Positions 11,447 to 21,950 of a DNA stretch of 64,000 bases are shown one piece after another. Made by a program: the position numbers and the translations under genes. The stretch comes from Pictodentalium vernedei. Taxonomy: Eukaryota; Mollusca; Scaphopoda; Dentaliida; Dentaliidae. The stretch's first letter is position 1, and every line of letters begins with the position of its first letter. The notes beneath the pieces were generated by a model, which was given only the letters and a program-made list of their open reading frames with translations, did no database searches and was not told the origin of the DNA. Where the stretch lies: positions 183,534,927-183,598,926 of the forward strand of contig CM062295.1 in the NCBI GenBank assembly GCA_031216915.1, written 5' to 3'.

Positions 11447-11492
11447 CACAAATTATTGAAGAATGCCTGTGGGCACTCTTCAATAATTTGTA
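11447..11492. repeat. Hairpin family G palindrome, copy 2
   Basis: Arms CACAAATTATTGAAGAATGC and GGCACTCTTCAATAATTTGT. It is diverged from the other copies, but changes in one arm are mostly matched in the other. Confidence 0.75.
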
Positions 11493-12275
11493 ATAAAACA
11501 AATTTTCATTGATAAATTCAGATCCTCAAAAATAATGTAGCCCTCAACCAGTTAAAATCCTTGAATTTGGCTACTGCAAGGCCTTGAAAAATGTCAAAAA
11601 ACATCCTTGAATTGCCTGGAATTTTATCGGTTCTTGGCTGCAGGAACCCTGTTCAGTAAATTCACTCCTCTGAACATTTTCAACTGAAGGGTTCACAACG
11701 TGTTCCATTCAAGGGATCGTGCTTTCAAACTTATCGTGTTTGTCAAAATCCCCCAAAATAGTATTAAATTGTAAGAGTTGTTTTTTATACACATGTATAT
11801 AAAGTTGAGAAGATTTGGTCTATGCATTAGATGATTTTATTCTCCAATATGTAAATAATGCCGATACGATTTTTGTTTCTGAAGTTTTATTTTTGTGATT
11901 ATATGGAGGTCTCGGGACCATTGTTGTTTGAATGATTGGTACAAATAATATTTGTGAGTTATACCACTTTAGTATCAGGGAAAATTTTAATATTACACAA
12001 TAGCTTGAATTTCAAGGGCATTATATGGCTCATTAGTGGCCCAATAGAAATGATTAACAACCTGAGGTTTTATGAGCGGGCTGAGACAGAGCCAAGGGCT
12101 GCTAATAAGACAGAGGGCTCTTAATCATTTCTGGGAAAGCGCTATTAGAACTGTAACGCCCAACATAGTCATTTTATTACTGTTATTATCAATTACCAGT
12201 AGAACATATTAAATAATGGCAGTGAGCCAAAATGATATTGTACAATGGAAAATGGTTGCCACAACACTATTTCTA

Positions 12276-12721
12276 ATAACCTCAAAACCATGACAACCAA
12301 GAATAACAAAACAACTATATCATCTTTTTATTATCAAACAAAATTGAAATGGGCTACGGCATACAGTACATGGAGAGTGGATTGTAACTAAATCACCTAT
12401 GGAGTGGAGTTATCACCCAAACTATAATTTTCAATTCAAATTTTGTACATATCGACAAAAACACAAGCAATGTTTCAGCCAATGGACCTCCGGGTTCAAC
12501 CCGGAGGTCCATTGCCTGGAACTTTGTTTGTGCTTGTTATGCTTTGCAACAGATTTGCAATTATTGTTTGGATGGAATCTCCACTCTGTGGGTGATTTAG
12601 TGCTAATGCACTCTCCACATACTGCATTACTAATAACCTCAAAACCATGACACTATGAATAAGAAAACTACTATATCATCTTTTTATTATCAATCAGAAT
12701 TTAAATAGTCTCTACGCCATA
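12276..12721. mobile_element. Foldback element between about 90-bp direct repeats
   Basis: Direct repeats 12276-12363 and 12630-12721 share CTAATAACCTCAAAACCATG and ACTATATCATCTTTTTATTA. Between them, about 12365-12621 folds back on itself. The outer arms read GGAGAGTG..TAACTAAATCACC, matching GGTGATTTAGT.. on the right. The inner arms CAATGGACCTCCGGGTT and AACCCGGAGGTCCATTG meet at 12497 with almost no loop. No coding content. Confidence 0.7.
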
Positions 12722-13712
12722 GTTTGGGAATTTCTAAGTTATCATAAAGTTGTGTTTAGGGGGAGGATATGTCCACGATCATATAAGCCTTCCATGACCT
12801 GAAGAAAACCGCTCCAAAATAAAAGTTGTTACATGATGTCACAGAGAAAGAATCAAATTTCAAATGATAACTGTCGATTGATTGCATCTCGATTATGTGA
12901 CATGTTAGGACTGTTAATGAGATTCCAAAAAATTATATATTTATTTATGTATTATTTATTGGTGTTTAAGGTCACAAATTTTTGCACAATGGCTAATCAT
13001 GACCACAACATGAGTATCAACTCAAGACCAGGGGTGAGCGTTAATAAGCCATGTTACCCATTTTAGAGAGGGTTTGCACTGCCCAAGCATTGGTGACTGG
13101 GTCCTATTTTTAAAATTCCGAAAAATTAACTGTTCAACAAGTCACCTAAGCTTTACATGGTTTTAACCCTTAGCAAAGCCGTAGTGCAAGAGAATTTCTC
13201 CAATCACTGTTTTTTCTTGTTTAACTATGAATTTAACAAATTATAACTTGTTATATCAAGGTATATTTGGTTAAAGATTAAACTGCATTATGGAATTATT
13301 GCTGCTGAAAACTTTGCCATATTGACAACAAGAGTACAGAGGGTTAATGCTCCAGTGGAACTCCTTTGATGTTCTAAGACTGCAACGTGGTCATAATTTT
13401 TTATAACTGTATACAGGGGATTCCCAAATTCACCAAAGAGCGTGGGGAAAACTTTCATCATTTGACGTCATGAAGAAGCTATAAAAAATTGAGTATTTTT
13501 AACAAGCCATTGAATTCTGTCCATAGCTGCCACTTGTGTTGACTTGGGCAATTAAAAAAGAATTTTTTCAAGCACCTCCATTGACATTGGAAATCATCCT
13601 CTTAAAAATATTTTTACCAGGTTTAAATTTAATTGGAGAAAAGTTTTGTTTCCTCATCTGATATATGTACAGTATGGTTGCTGTGGACTGAGTGTAGGAA
13701 TAATCCTCAAAA
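12722..13712. other. Low-information AT-rich stretch with a possible TTAACCC-bounded repeat
   Basis: About 13166-13345 is bounded by TTAACCCTTAGC and GAGGGTTAA. Its middle resembles hairpin H in decayed form (TATAACTTGTTATATCAAGG), which suggests an old MITE. The rest shows no recognisable feature. Confidence 0.3.
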
Positions 13713-13760
13713 ATTTAATTAATGAAGCACCGGGGACAACCCGGTGCTTCATTAATTAAA
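13713..13760. repeat. Perfect hairpin (about 21-bp arms)
   Basis: TTTAATTAATGAAGCACCGG is followed by a short loop and its exact complement ending at 13760. No copy of this hairpin was noticed elsewhere in the window. Confidence 0.8.
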
Positions 13761-13896
13761 GTTTTGCTGATGATGCTTTTTATAATCTGGTAAAGGGATC
13801 CGTGGACATCACTGTCCATGCATGGATTACAATCAGTCCATGGTGCCTGTACTGTAATACTTGCACATGTAAACTGACTAAAGCTAATTCAAATTA

Positions 13897-14290
13897 TTGA
13901 TGATTAAATATGATAAAAACTTTGTGCTCTTAACTGGTAGAGTGTTAGAAGAAACTCCCAGGGCTCTACTGAAAAGTGCTGAAAGCCACTTAGTGGCTTT
14001 ACACTATGTGCATATTTTGTTTTGTTGGACTAAAAGTTTAACAAATTTTATCTTGTTTGACAGGGCTCCTCTGAGCTCTGTCAAACAAGGCATAGTTGTT
14101 TAAATTAACAGCTGCATTATGAGAATTATTTGTTGCTGAAAGCATTGTTTTTTTTCTACATCAGATTGTAAATTTTAATTTCTGAGACAATTCCAACTCT
14201 TTTCAGTGCTGTATTTTTTGATTGAAAGAAAAAAATACCTCCCTCATAAAACTGAGAAAAAATTGCCTGAGAAAAAAGAAATTTCTTGTA
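13897..14290. mobile_element. Family J-related MITE remnant with hairpin H
   Basis: Begins near the TTAACTGGTAGAGTGTTA motif. It contains the palindrome CTTGTTTGACAGGGCTC / GAGCTCTGTCAAACAAG at 14037-14101 and ends near TTGCCTGAGAAAAAAG, which resembles the family J terminus. The outer repeats are decayed. Confidence 0.5.
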
Positions 14291-15036
14291 TATGCAAGAC
14301 TATAAGTGGCAGATTATTAAAGGATCTTGATGTAAGTGAAGACAGTGCAAAACTGAACCTGTAACCGGTCATTGCCATGCAAAATGAAATAACAGACACT
14401 TTCTGTTACATCCAGCACACAACACTTGCAAAACCAATTCTTGAATAACTAAAGATTTTAATTTTTAATGTGAAAGAATAGATTATGACCCGTTCATTGG
14501 AATAAGCTCGACTAGCCTATTCAAATGAGGTGTCATAAGATATGTTTGGTTGGTTTCTCATAATCAAGTGTGTCACATATTGAAATTTTTCCCGATCAGG
14601 AATAAAAATTGACGAAAGTCCCGGTGATGAAGATATTTATTTATGTTCAAGTGTGATTGTATTGGTTTGCGATTATTAGTTTTGAGGATTGTAGGGATCT
14701 TTCTGTGTGTTTGTTATTATTGTTGATGAGAGTTTACATTTCTTTCGGATGATTGCAGTTTTGTTGGATACATGTGAAAGAAATTTTCTCCTCACCTTTT
14801 TGTTTCTTATCCTCCATACTACAGAAATATATTATGATATTACTCCGCTCTCAAGAGACCTGAAACCATCACTTTGTCAGCAGATACCACCTTCTTCAAT
14901 TTCTTAGGTGAAGGTGAACCAGGATTCTTCCATTGCTTTGCAGTTTTGACACTGGATCAAACTGACCCTCAGCACACTAATATTGAAATATCAAATTTGA
15001 ACATGAAAATTTTTCCCCTACTGTAATATGGAAGTT

Positions 15037-15097
15037 GACCAATTTAATCTTGTTTGACCGAGCTCATTGAGCTTTGTCAAACAAGATTGAATTGGTT
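15037..15097. repeat. Hairpin family H palindrome
   Basis: Arms AACCAATTTAATCTTG-type and CAAGATTGAATTGGTT enclose CTTGTTTGACCGAGCTC / GAGCTTTGTCAAACAAG. The right flank reaches GTGCAGAGGGTTAA at about 15160-15175. Other copies lie at 8251, 14037, 16745 (half), 18890, 32975 and 34471. Confidence 0.75.
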
Positions 15098-15330
15098 AAA
15101 TTCCTAGATGCATCATGGGAAGATTCTGTTGCTTGAAATTTTTGTATTTCGACATGAGAGTGCAGAGGGTTAATGGACCCATGTCTTATCATGAGCTACA
15201 ATTCTCAGAAATTGGGGCACTCATATCTGCGAGGTCTTGCAAAGAAGACTTCCACAAAGAGGAAATTACTAGGCTGTAGTATTGCTGGAATAGGTGTATT
15301 GAAGTTTGGGGAGATTATTTTGTAAAATAA

Positions 15331-16480
15331 TGTGGAAAACATTTTGATCCAGCATGACTATCTATGTGAGGCCTCAAATGTTTTGACCCACCCTTGTATA
15401 AATGTGAGAATGAGCTTCAAAAGCTCATTCCATGGAGTGATAGAAATGATTTTTCTTGCATTCTACAGGACTGGCTGGCTGTTTTGGTAGAAACCTGCAG
15501 ACTAAAGGCTATTGCACTCTTCTTCATACCGTGACAGACAACTATATGTGTAAACATCAGCACACTGAACCAATGGATACTATGAGTGGTGGTCAAGTGA
15601 ACAAGTGGGATGGTTTCTCAAGTCAGAGGTCCTAGGCCCCTTTGTGGAACCCCCAGGAAGTGAAACAATGCTTGTTTACTGTAGTAAACAAGCTCTGTTC
15701 TTCTGATAAAATAGTCTCCAGTGCTTGGGGTGGACTTGATACCGTGACGGACAACTATATGTGTAAACCTCAGCACACTGAACCAATGGATACTATGAGC
15801 GGTGGTCAAGTGAACAAGTGGGATGGTTTCTCAAGTCAGAGGTCCTAGGCCCCTTTGTGGAACCCCCAGAAAGTGAAACAATGCTTGTTTACTGTAGTAA
15901 ACAAGCTCTGTTCTTCTGATAAAATAGTCTCCAGTGCTTGGGGTGGACTTGATACCGTGACAGACAACTATATGTGTAAACCTCAGCACACTGAACCAAT
16001 GGATACTATGGGCGGCGGTCAAGTGAACAAGTGGGATGGTTTCTCAAGTCAGAGGTCCTAGGCCCCTTTGTGGAACCCCCAGGAAGTGAAACAATGCTTG
16101 TTTACTGTAGTAAACAAGCTCTGTTCTTCTGATAAAATAGTCTCCAGTGCTTGGGGTGGAAATCCTGTAAAATGGGTGACATAGGTATAAACAATTGACT
16201 AAACTTGACTTTATCTCCATCTTGCAGTCACAAATTAGCCATTGTGCAGAAATATGTGACTTAAAACACCAATAAATGAATAAACAGGGTTCCTGGGATC
16301 AATTGTAAGTTGGGAACGATTTTGAGCTATTCAAATATCTTTTTCAGTACATCCTTTGCAGAATTGATGCAGTCAAAGCATAGGATCATAAATCATCAAA
16401 TTGACTCGGTTCCTATGGCTCCTCCAGTACCTTGGAGGTCTTGGAATTTGCTAGCCTCATTTTTGACAGTCATGGTGTTG
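15331..16480 (+). repeat. Segmental repeat related to 34973-35440, expanded by a tandem array
   Basis: The sequence from TGTGGAAAACATTTTGATCC through AAACCTGCAGACTAAAG and TTCTCAAGTCAGAGGTCCT matches 34973-35290. The match resumes at 16291 (CCTGGGATCA) and continues to CTTGGAGGTC. In this copy the tandem array and a SINE-tail-like segment (AGCCATTGTGC...CACCAATAAATG, 16225-16270) lie between GAGGTCCT and GGGATCA. Confidence 0.75.
15531..16160 (+). repeat. 213-bp tandem repeat, about three copies
   Basis: GTGACRGACAACTATATGTG recurs at 15531, 15744 and 15957, exactly 213 bp apart, with only a few differences between units. Each complete unit holds a near-perfect 22-bp palindrome CTTGTTTACT/AGTAAACAAG. 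The repeated 63- and 68-aa frames are copies of non-coding repeat sequence. High identity indicates recent duplication. Confidence 0.92.
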
Positions 16481-16579
16481 TGGAAAAGTTCAGATTCTCC
16501 TTTTCCAGTGAGCCAGTATTGATGGGGAAAACCAGTGGAGCCCACACATTGAATAATCGTATTAAATTATAACTTCCAT

Positions 16580-16912
16580 CTTCCAAACACAAAACTATTT
16601 AGCATACCTGCAGTACAAATTTTACCTGTTAATTGATTAAAAAATCTTGTAATATGTCAACAAATTACCCCAATAATTACTGAATTCTCCATGTTTATAG
16701 ACCTGTGTTGCCTCAGTACATTCAATTCAGGCATTTAATCTATTATAAAGCCTTAAAAGCTCTGTCAAACAAGATATCATAGATTAAATGCTCAGCTGAT
16801 ATCTCTAGAATTCAGAAAAGTGGCTAACTCCCTGTTAATTGAATGTACCTGTTAATTGTTAATTTTCACTGAAAGAGTGGCTATTCAATCAACAGGGTTT
16901 CACTGTATTGAG
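16580..16912. mobile_element. TACAGT-type MITE family K, copy K1 (partial)
   Basis: Shares ACACAAAACTATTTAGCATA, CAGTACATTCAATTCAGGCA and a half hairpin H (AGCTCTGTCAAACAAG) with the copies at 32405-33128 and 34356-34788. Ends with AACAGGGTTTCACTGTA at about 16912. The left terminal repeat is lost. Confidence 0.6.
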
Positions 16913-17896
16913 ATTCTATTTGTGGTAGTCATGCAATAAAACCTGTTATAAAAGCCACATAGGATAATTTATTACACATCCATTAAACTTTAAACTCTTG
17001 TATTTAATGGAATCGCTGCTGTGACATAAATGTTTCTGTATTCAGCTGGTGATGTACAAGCCAGAACATTTTTCCCAGCTCTGTTTATACTAGTTCCTTT
17101 CCTGCCGAGTCATTAGTTATTCTTTGAAAAGTTTCCAAATTTTGTTATACAATTGTCGATCGTCTGTCACGTAGGTCAAAATGAAAATGCTCAAAGCAAA
17201 ATAAAGTCAGTTCACAAAAAAATTAGTTAACCAAAAATGATATAATATTAAAAAACAATCATTTCCAACCACAACATTAACCCAGTCCTGTGGCCATCAT
17301 GGGTGCGTTTCCTGTTATATCTATTTTGGTAAATCTTCGGACATATTGAAATGCTTCCTTTAAAAGGTTTCTCCCAGTTGTTTTGCAAATCTGCCCAAAT
17401 TTGTACTTATAATTTTACTAACAGTAATAGCTACCAAATGGTTAGGCATGAATGGACACCAGCCGCAGAGAAACAGCGATACAAATTTCAACAAACACGC
17501 CCAGTAGAAAAGAATACGAATGTAATTTAGACTGGTTCCTAAAAGCTTGTTTTGATTTTTTATCAATCCATTTGATCAGTGCAGCTTCAAACAAAACAAA
17601 TGGACTCTTCACCTTTGGGATTAAACATCAGAATTACAATTTGTGTATTTAAAAGAATTTTAATGCATGGGATGTGTAATAAACACAGAATGTGATGTGT
17701 GTTTGAATCGGGGGTATGGTTTGAGTGAAATATGATTATGCCATTCCAACAAGTTACGTAAAACACCCAGGAATTAAAACACAAATCATGACCTGTCTAT
17801 TTATACTGGATACATGTACAAACTTCTTTATGTCCATGAACTGACAAGACAAGAGCATAATTCACAAAGCATTTTGGAGAGTGATTTTTTTTCCCT
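16913..17896. other. No recognisable feature
   Basis: AT-rich sequence without a convincing open frame, repeat match within the window, or hairpin. Overlapping 60-70-aa frames on both strands around 17360-17780 do not resemble known proteins. Confidence 0.4.
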
Positions 17897-17900
17897 TTAA

Positions 17901-18145
17901 CTCTTTACCTAACGTAACAGCCAAAACCGGCCAGCGCTATTCTAAAAAATCGTCAATTAATTTTCATTATTTTTTTTCATTTTTTGTCTCAAAAACATAG
18001 GTTATGACCCCTCGTTGGAACGAGTTCGTCGAGCTCGTTCCAATGAGGGGTCATAACCTATGTTTTTGAGACAAAAAATGAAAAAAATTAGTTATTCAAG
18101 AATTATTTTTGCAAGTGTCGTCTGCTTTTCAGGTTAGGTAAAGGG
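17901..18145. mobile_element. piggyBac-like MITE with long central hairpin (copy 1)
   Basis: Flanked by TTAA at 17897-17900 and 18146-18149. Termini CTCTTTACCTAAC and GTTAGGTAAAGGG are inverted. The centre is a hairpin of about 54-bp arms (about 17970-18024 and 18034-18087) containing GGTTATGACCCCTCGTTGGA, with one mismatch noticed in the stem. Related copies lie at 59706-59907 and 60889-61098. TTAA target plus CCCTTT-type ends indicate the piggyBac superfamily. Non-coding, so transposase must come from elsewhere. Confidence 0.85.
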
Positions 18146-18668
18146 TTAAGGTTTGATTTTGAAGACAATGTATAATTGCTCTGTTTCTTTCATTGAATAT
18201 TTTAACCAGATATGCTTTTTATTTTATGCATAATATATTTTATTTTTACTGTAATCAAGGATAAGGATTATTAAATAATAAACCAAATTAGCTATTTATT
18301 ATCAAAATTCTAACATCACATTTTATGTTTTTTTTTATCTGAAAATGGTCTTTTAGACCATCATACCATTTTCAAATTAATATATAGAAACAAAATATTT
18401 TATTGATTAAATATTTTTAGTTGTAGTTTTCACTTTCGACAGAATTATATTTACAATTTAAAAAGAAATATACAAATTTTACTTTTATGTATATTGATTC
18501 TTACCCCATAATGTATAATAAGAAATAGTGGAAAGCCAGAGCACATGTAATGCAGGAAAATAATTTTTATGTTTGAAAAGTTTACATAAAATGTATTAAT
18601 TTCAACAGAATATATCCAGTTGGATAAGAGCTGTTATAATATATTGAGGAATCAATATTCCTGTTAGT

Positions 18669-19045
18669 GTTATGCCTATAAGAAAAAAAATCTTGTTTCT
18701 CAGGCAATTCATCCTCCATTTTATGATGAGGGAAAGGAAAAGAGGCTTTTTTTTGTTGTTGTTTATTCACAAAACAGTTCTGAAAATAGATGGAATCAGA
18801 AATTTAACTACTTACTCTATTATGTGGCAAACCAATGTTTTTAGCTGTGAAAATTTCCCATAATGTAGTTGAAAATTTAACTAACAATATCTGTTTTGAC
18901 AGAGCTCTCTGAAACAAGGTATATTTGGTTAAGTATTTGTCCCACAAGTGTAAATTATGTCATTAGAGAGATTTCCAAGTGAAAAAAAAGTGATGAGGCA
19001 GATTTTCTATGATGAGGGAGGTGTGTGAGAAACAAGATTTTTTTT
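18669..19045. mobile_element. Family J MITE-like element containing hairpin H, copy 2
   Basis: Ends AAAATCTTGTTTCTCAGGCA (about 18686) and GAGAAACAAGATTTTT (about 19026) are inverted. The surrounding GCCTA..A motifs extend the repeat to about 35 bp. It includes a shortened hairpin H (GACAGAGCTCTCTG) and matches 8058-8415 over most of its length. The short 63-aa frame is not coding. Confidence 0.7.
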
Positions 19046-19873
19046 TAATAGCCTAAGTGTTCTCATTGTTTTATGATTTTTTTTTAGCTTTGTAAGAAGT
19101 TTACATCCTATTCTGTGCATTTTGTCTGATACATTGTTGATTTTTTTTCCCACCAGTCATGTTCACAAAAAGGGGGTCAGCATTTTTGAATGCACCATGG
19201 GGTCAAACTTTATAATTGTTAACTAATATCAGATTAGCATTTGATGTATATCATCGTAGTTTTTCTTAAAATTTTATATTTTTATGCCAAGACAGTGAAA
19301 TGAACTGTGATAAGAATCGAATGATAAGGGGCATAGCCCGACTACATGAAATGTGCATCTGTGTGTGTGTGTAAGGGGTGGGGGAGGAGGGATGCAAAAA
19401 ACACAGAATAACCCCCCTTCCCTGTTCATTTAAGTTAAGGTATGAGTCGCCCATAAGTTAAGGTCCAGGGTTTTACCTGGGAAAAAATGTTTCATGCCAA
19501 TTGGTGCACCCCAAGTACTTTTTGAAAAGCTTGAGTACACAGAAAGTGAAAGGGATTTCACGCATGAATGTATATAAGGTTGACATTTTTCTGAAAAAGT
19601 AAAAAGTAAGGGAGGTACCACTGATCATCATGACAATCATAAAAATTATGCAATCAGATTCTTGTACTTCTTCCAGGCAGACCAAAGGAACTAATCTTTT
19701 TGATGCAAGAAAAATGTAAACATATGAGAGTTTATGTTTATCAACCACTAAATTAATGTAGGTGTGTCGTGACCAAATAGCGATCTGATCAAGGGAGAAA
19801 GAAACTGCCTGTTTGTAATCAGTACTGATTAGCCACGAATACAATAAACACTTTAACATAATGGACATGACTC
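19046..19873. other. No supportable gene
   Basis: Contains a short GT tract (19356-19390) and the longest non-repeat frame of the region, a 131-residue minus-strand frame at 19473-19868. That frame has no recognisable motif, low complexity and no partner exon, so I do not call it a gene. Confidence 0.35.
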
Positions 19874-19885
19874 AAGAGTCCTGCA

Positions 19886-20233
19886 GGGGGAGCAGTGAGT
19901 CAGTAGGTAGAGGTGCAGGCTGCAAGCTGAGAGGTCCTCTGTTCAAATTCCACCTGTGGCAACTGTGTTGCATCCTTGGGCAAGATGCTTCACCCCCCAT
20001 TGCCCACGTGGGGAATGGTGGCATTGTGTACTAAGGCATACTGCATGTCGATGGTGCCCTTGCCTTCAACCAATGCTAACCCTGCTTGTGTGGAGTTAGT
20101 ATGTTGGGGAGTCTGACAGTTGCTCGATGGTTCTCTCCAGGTATTCCGGCTTCCTCCACCCATAAAACTGTCCGACACAAGATGACTGTCGAAAGTGTTG
20201 TTAAACCCCATTAAATAAATAAAATAAATAAAT
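19886..20233 (+). mobile_element. tRNA-derived SINE, copy 1
   Basis: The head GGGGAGCAGTGAGTCAGTAG has A-box-like spacing to a B-box-like TGTTCAAATTCC. The body is shared with the other copies (CTTGGGCAAG, AACCCTGCTTGTGTGGAGTT, CTCCAGGTATTCCGGCTTCC, ACCCATAAAACTG). It ends in an AAATAAATAAA tail. A target duplication AAGMGTCCTGCA flanks it at 19874-19885 and 20234-20245, 11 of 12 identical. RNA polymerase III transcription and LINE-driven retroposition are inferred from the class. Confidence 0.88.
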
Positions 20234-20275
20234 AAGCGTCCTGCAATAAAGATTTTACACAGTATGATAACTCAA

Positions 20276-20595
20276 GGGGGAGTGCAGTGGTTGTGACACT
20301 GGACTTTAAACCAAAAGGTCCATGGTTCGATCCATGCCAAGGGGAACATGCATTGTGTCCTTGGTAATCCTGATTGCCCCCATGGGGGCGCTGTGCACTG
20401 TGCCATACTGCACATCGATAGTGCACTTGTCGTCAACCATTGCTAACCCTGCATGTGTGGAGTTAGTATGTTGGGTAGTCTGACAGTTGCTCACCACTGC
20501 TTGGTGGTTCTCTCCAGGTACTCCGGCTTCCCCCAACCATAAAACTGTCAGACATGAGGTGACCCTGTCTATTGAAAGTGTCATTAAACCCCAAT
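20276..20595 (+). mobile_element. tRNA-derived SINE, copy 2
   Basis: Same body as copy 1. Its head (GGGGGAGTGCAGTGGTTGTG) carries a better B box, GGTTCGATCC, at about 20325-20334. The tail is short (AAACCCCAATATTCG) and no clear target duplication is visible. Together with copy 1 it lies in direct orientation about 390 bp apart. Confidence 0.85.
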
Positions 20596-20639
20596 ATTCG
20601 TCCACATAAATTACAGATTGAACAGCTGAAAAAATGGTA

Positions 20640-20812
20640 AATCAATTTAAACAGAACCATATTTTATGCGGCCCCTCGTTGGAATGAGCTCAATGATCTT
20701 GTTCGAATGAGAGGTCACATGATATGGTTTTGTTGCAATTTTTTTAAACATTTGAAAAAGAAATGATTAAAATAACAAATTTTGATATCATGTGCATTGG
20801 GAAAGGGGTTCA
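20640..20812 (-). mobile_element. Truncated piggyBac-like MITE
   Basis: Contains the family core (GGCCCCTCGTTGGAATGAG and GAGGTCACATGATATGG). The right terminus TGCATTGGGAAAGGGGTT matches, inverted, the start of the copy at 60889. The other terminus is lost. Confidence 0.6.
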
Positions 20813-21950
20813 TTTTCATTGTAACAACTTACATGAACAAGCTTGGCTGTCATGATGACGGTGTCAAGGATGTTGTCATCACAGAGTCAGGGACTGGGCT
20901 TATTCACAAGGTGGGGAGTCCAAAAGTTGGTAGGTGGGCTTATTTTTGATTATGGTCTTATACGTGAGTCAGTATGGTACTGGTCATGGCAATCATTGTT
21001 TTGGATAATAGCAGAGGTGAAACAAAAGGAGTTGTTGGCACTGGGTGTTAATGACTGGAGAAATAAGAGAAATTGTATGTGATGAATTTTTCTATTCCGA
21101 AGTGTAGGGAAATAAGTTTTTGCAGTTCCAGAAATTTTCCAGAAATATTGTACAGTAATTTTTTTCTTGTAAATTTGTGCAATTTTTATTTTATACCAAA
21201 GTTGTCATTAATAAAAGTTTCCAAACAATCTCAATCAAATTGTTCTAACATTTACATGGTTTACATGGAGATATTGGTTGGTTATCAGATAGTATTTTTG
21301 TGACTTGGGTTTTTTCATGTTTAATTCACTATGTAACAGATATGTTTGAGTTACATGCATTTATGTGTTTGTAAATAAAAGTTAAGGTCTACACAAGCAT
21401 TTATCAAAGTTTTTGTTTTGTTTTTTGTGTTTAGTTTTTTTTTACAGTTTTTTGTTCAGATAATCATAAAGAAATACATAAAATATACTCACAAAATCAT
21501 AACATGGTTGACAGATTTAGTAAGTACAGAACAAAAACCTCGCAGATTGGTATTTTACATAAAGTATATACTCTAAAGGTGACTTTAATTGTGGAGTCTT
21601 CTCTAAGTTGAGCATGTAGAGTTTCTTGAAGTGTGTAAAAATTTTCTTTTGGAACGGCAGTTTCAGCTAATAAAAAAAATGCTGGAAATTATTTTCCTCT
21701 TAGGGTGTTTGAAAAGTCTGTGTGTATGTATATACATGCATAAGTGTATGATTCATGCACACATGTATCATATATACACAAGCGTGCATGCACATGGACA
21801 AATGTATGCACATGTGAACGCACACACTCATGCAAATACTCATGCAAATACGCATACACATACCTACACAAGAATGGGGATAGACCTTTGCAGGCAAATG
21901 CACAACTGAAAGTCCAAGCTGGACTACATTATTACTTTATCAGCTAATTG
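20813..21950. other. Unique-looking AT-rich stretch and CA-rich microsatellite 3' of the LINE
   Basis: 20813-21700 holds no recognisable feature. 21716-21865 is a degenerate purine-pyrimidine alternating tract (TGTATGTATATACATGCATA then ACACACTCATGC) that produces Cys/His/Tyr-rich false frames. It sits just beyond the LINE 3' end and may mark its former tail. Confidence 0.45.

Larger units (their letters stand above)
10391..12275. other. Intergenic stretch with minor repeats only
   Basis: Contains a GT microsatellite with G-rich tail (10589-10625), a long hairpin (11207-11283), hairpin G (11447-11492), and a degenerate repeat between about 11040 and 11660 with recurring CCTTGAA/AAGGCCTT motifs. 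The last ends in AGGAACCCTG, the inverse of the CAGGGTTCC start seen at 36481. I see no supportable gene; the open frames are short and unlike known proteins. Confidence 0.5.

Noticed and set aside
19473-19868. 131-aa minus-strand open frame
   Set aside because: Longest non-repeat frame in its area, but no recognisable domain, low complexity, overlapping frames and no linked exons; in AT-rich animal DNA this length occurs by chance.
19886-20330. tRNA genes at SINE heads
   Set aside because: A- and B-box-like motifs are present, but no cloverleaf with acceptor and anticodon stems can be drawn. The segments are fused to SINE bodies with target duplications.
21689-21947. Overlapping Cys/His/Tyr-rich frames of 60-92 aa on both strands
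   Set aside because: They arise from an alternating purine-pyrimidine microsatellite (ACACACTCATGC-type); open on both strands without motifs.
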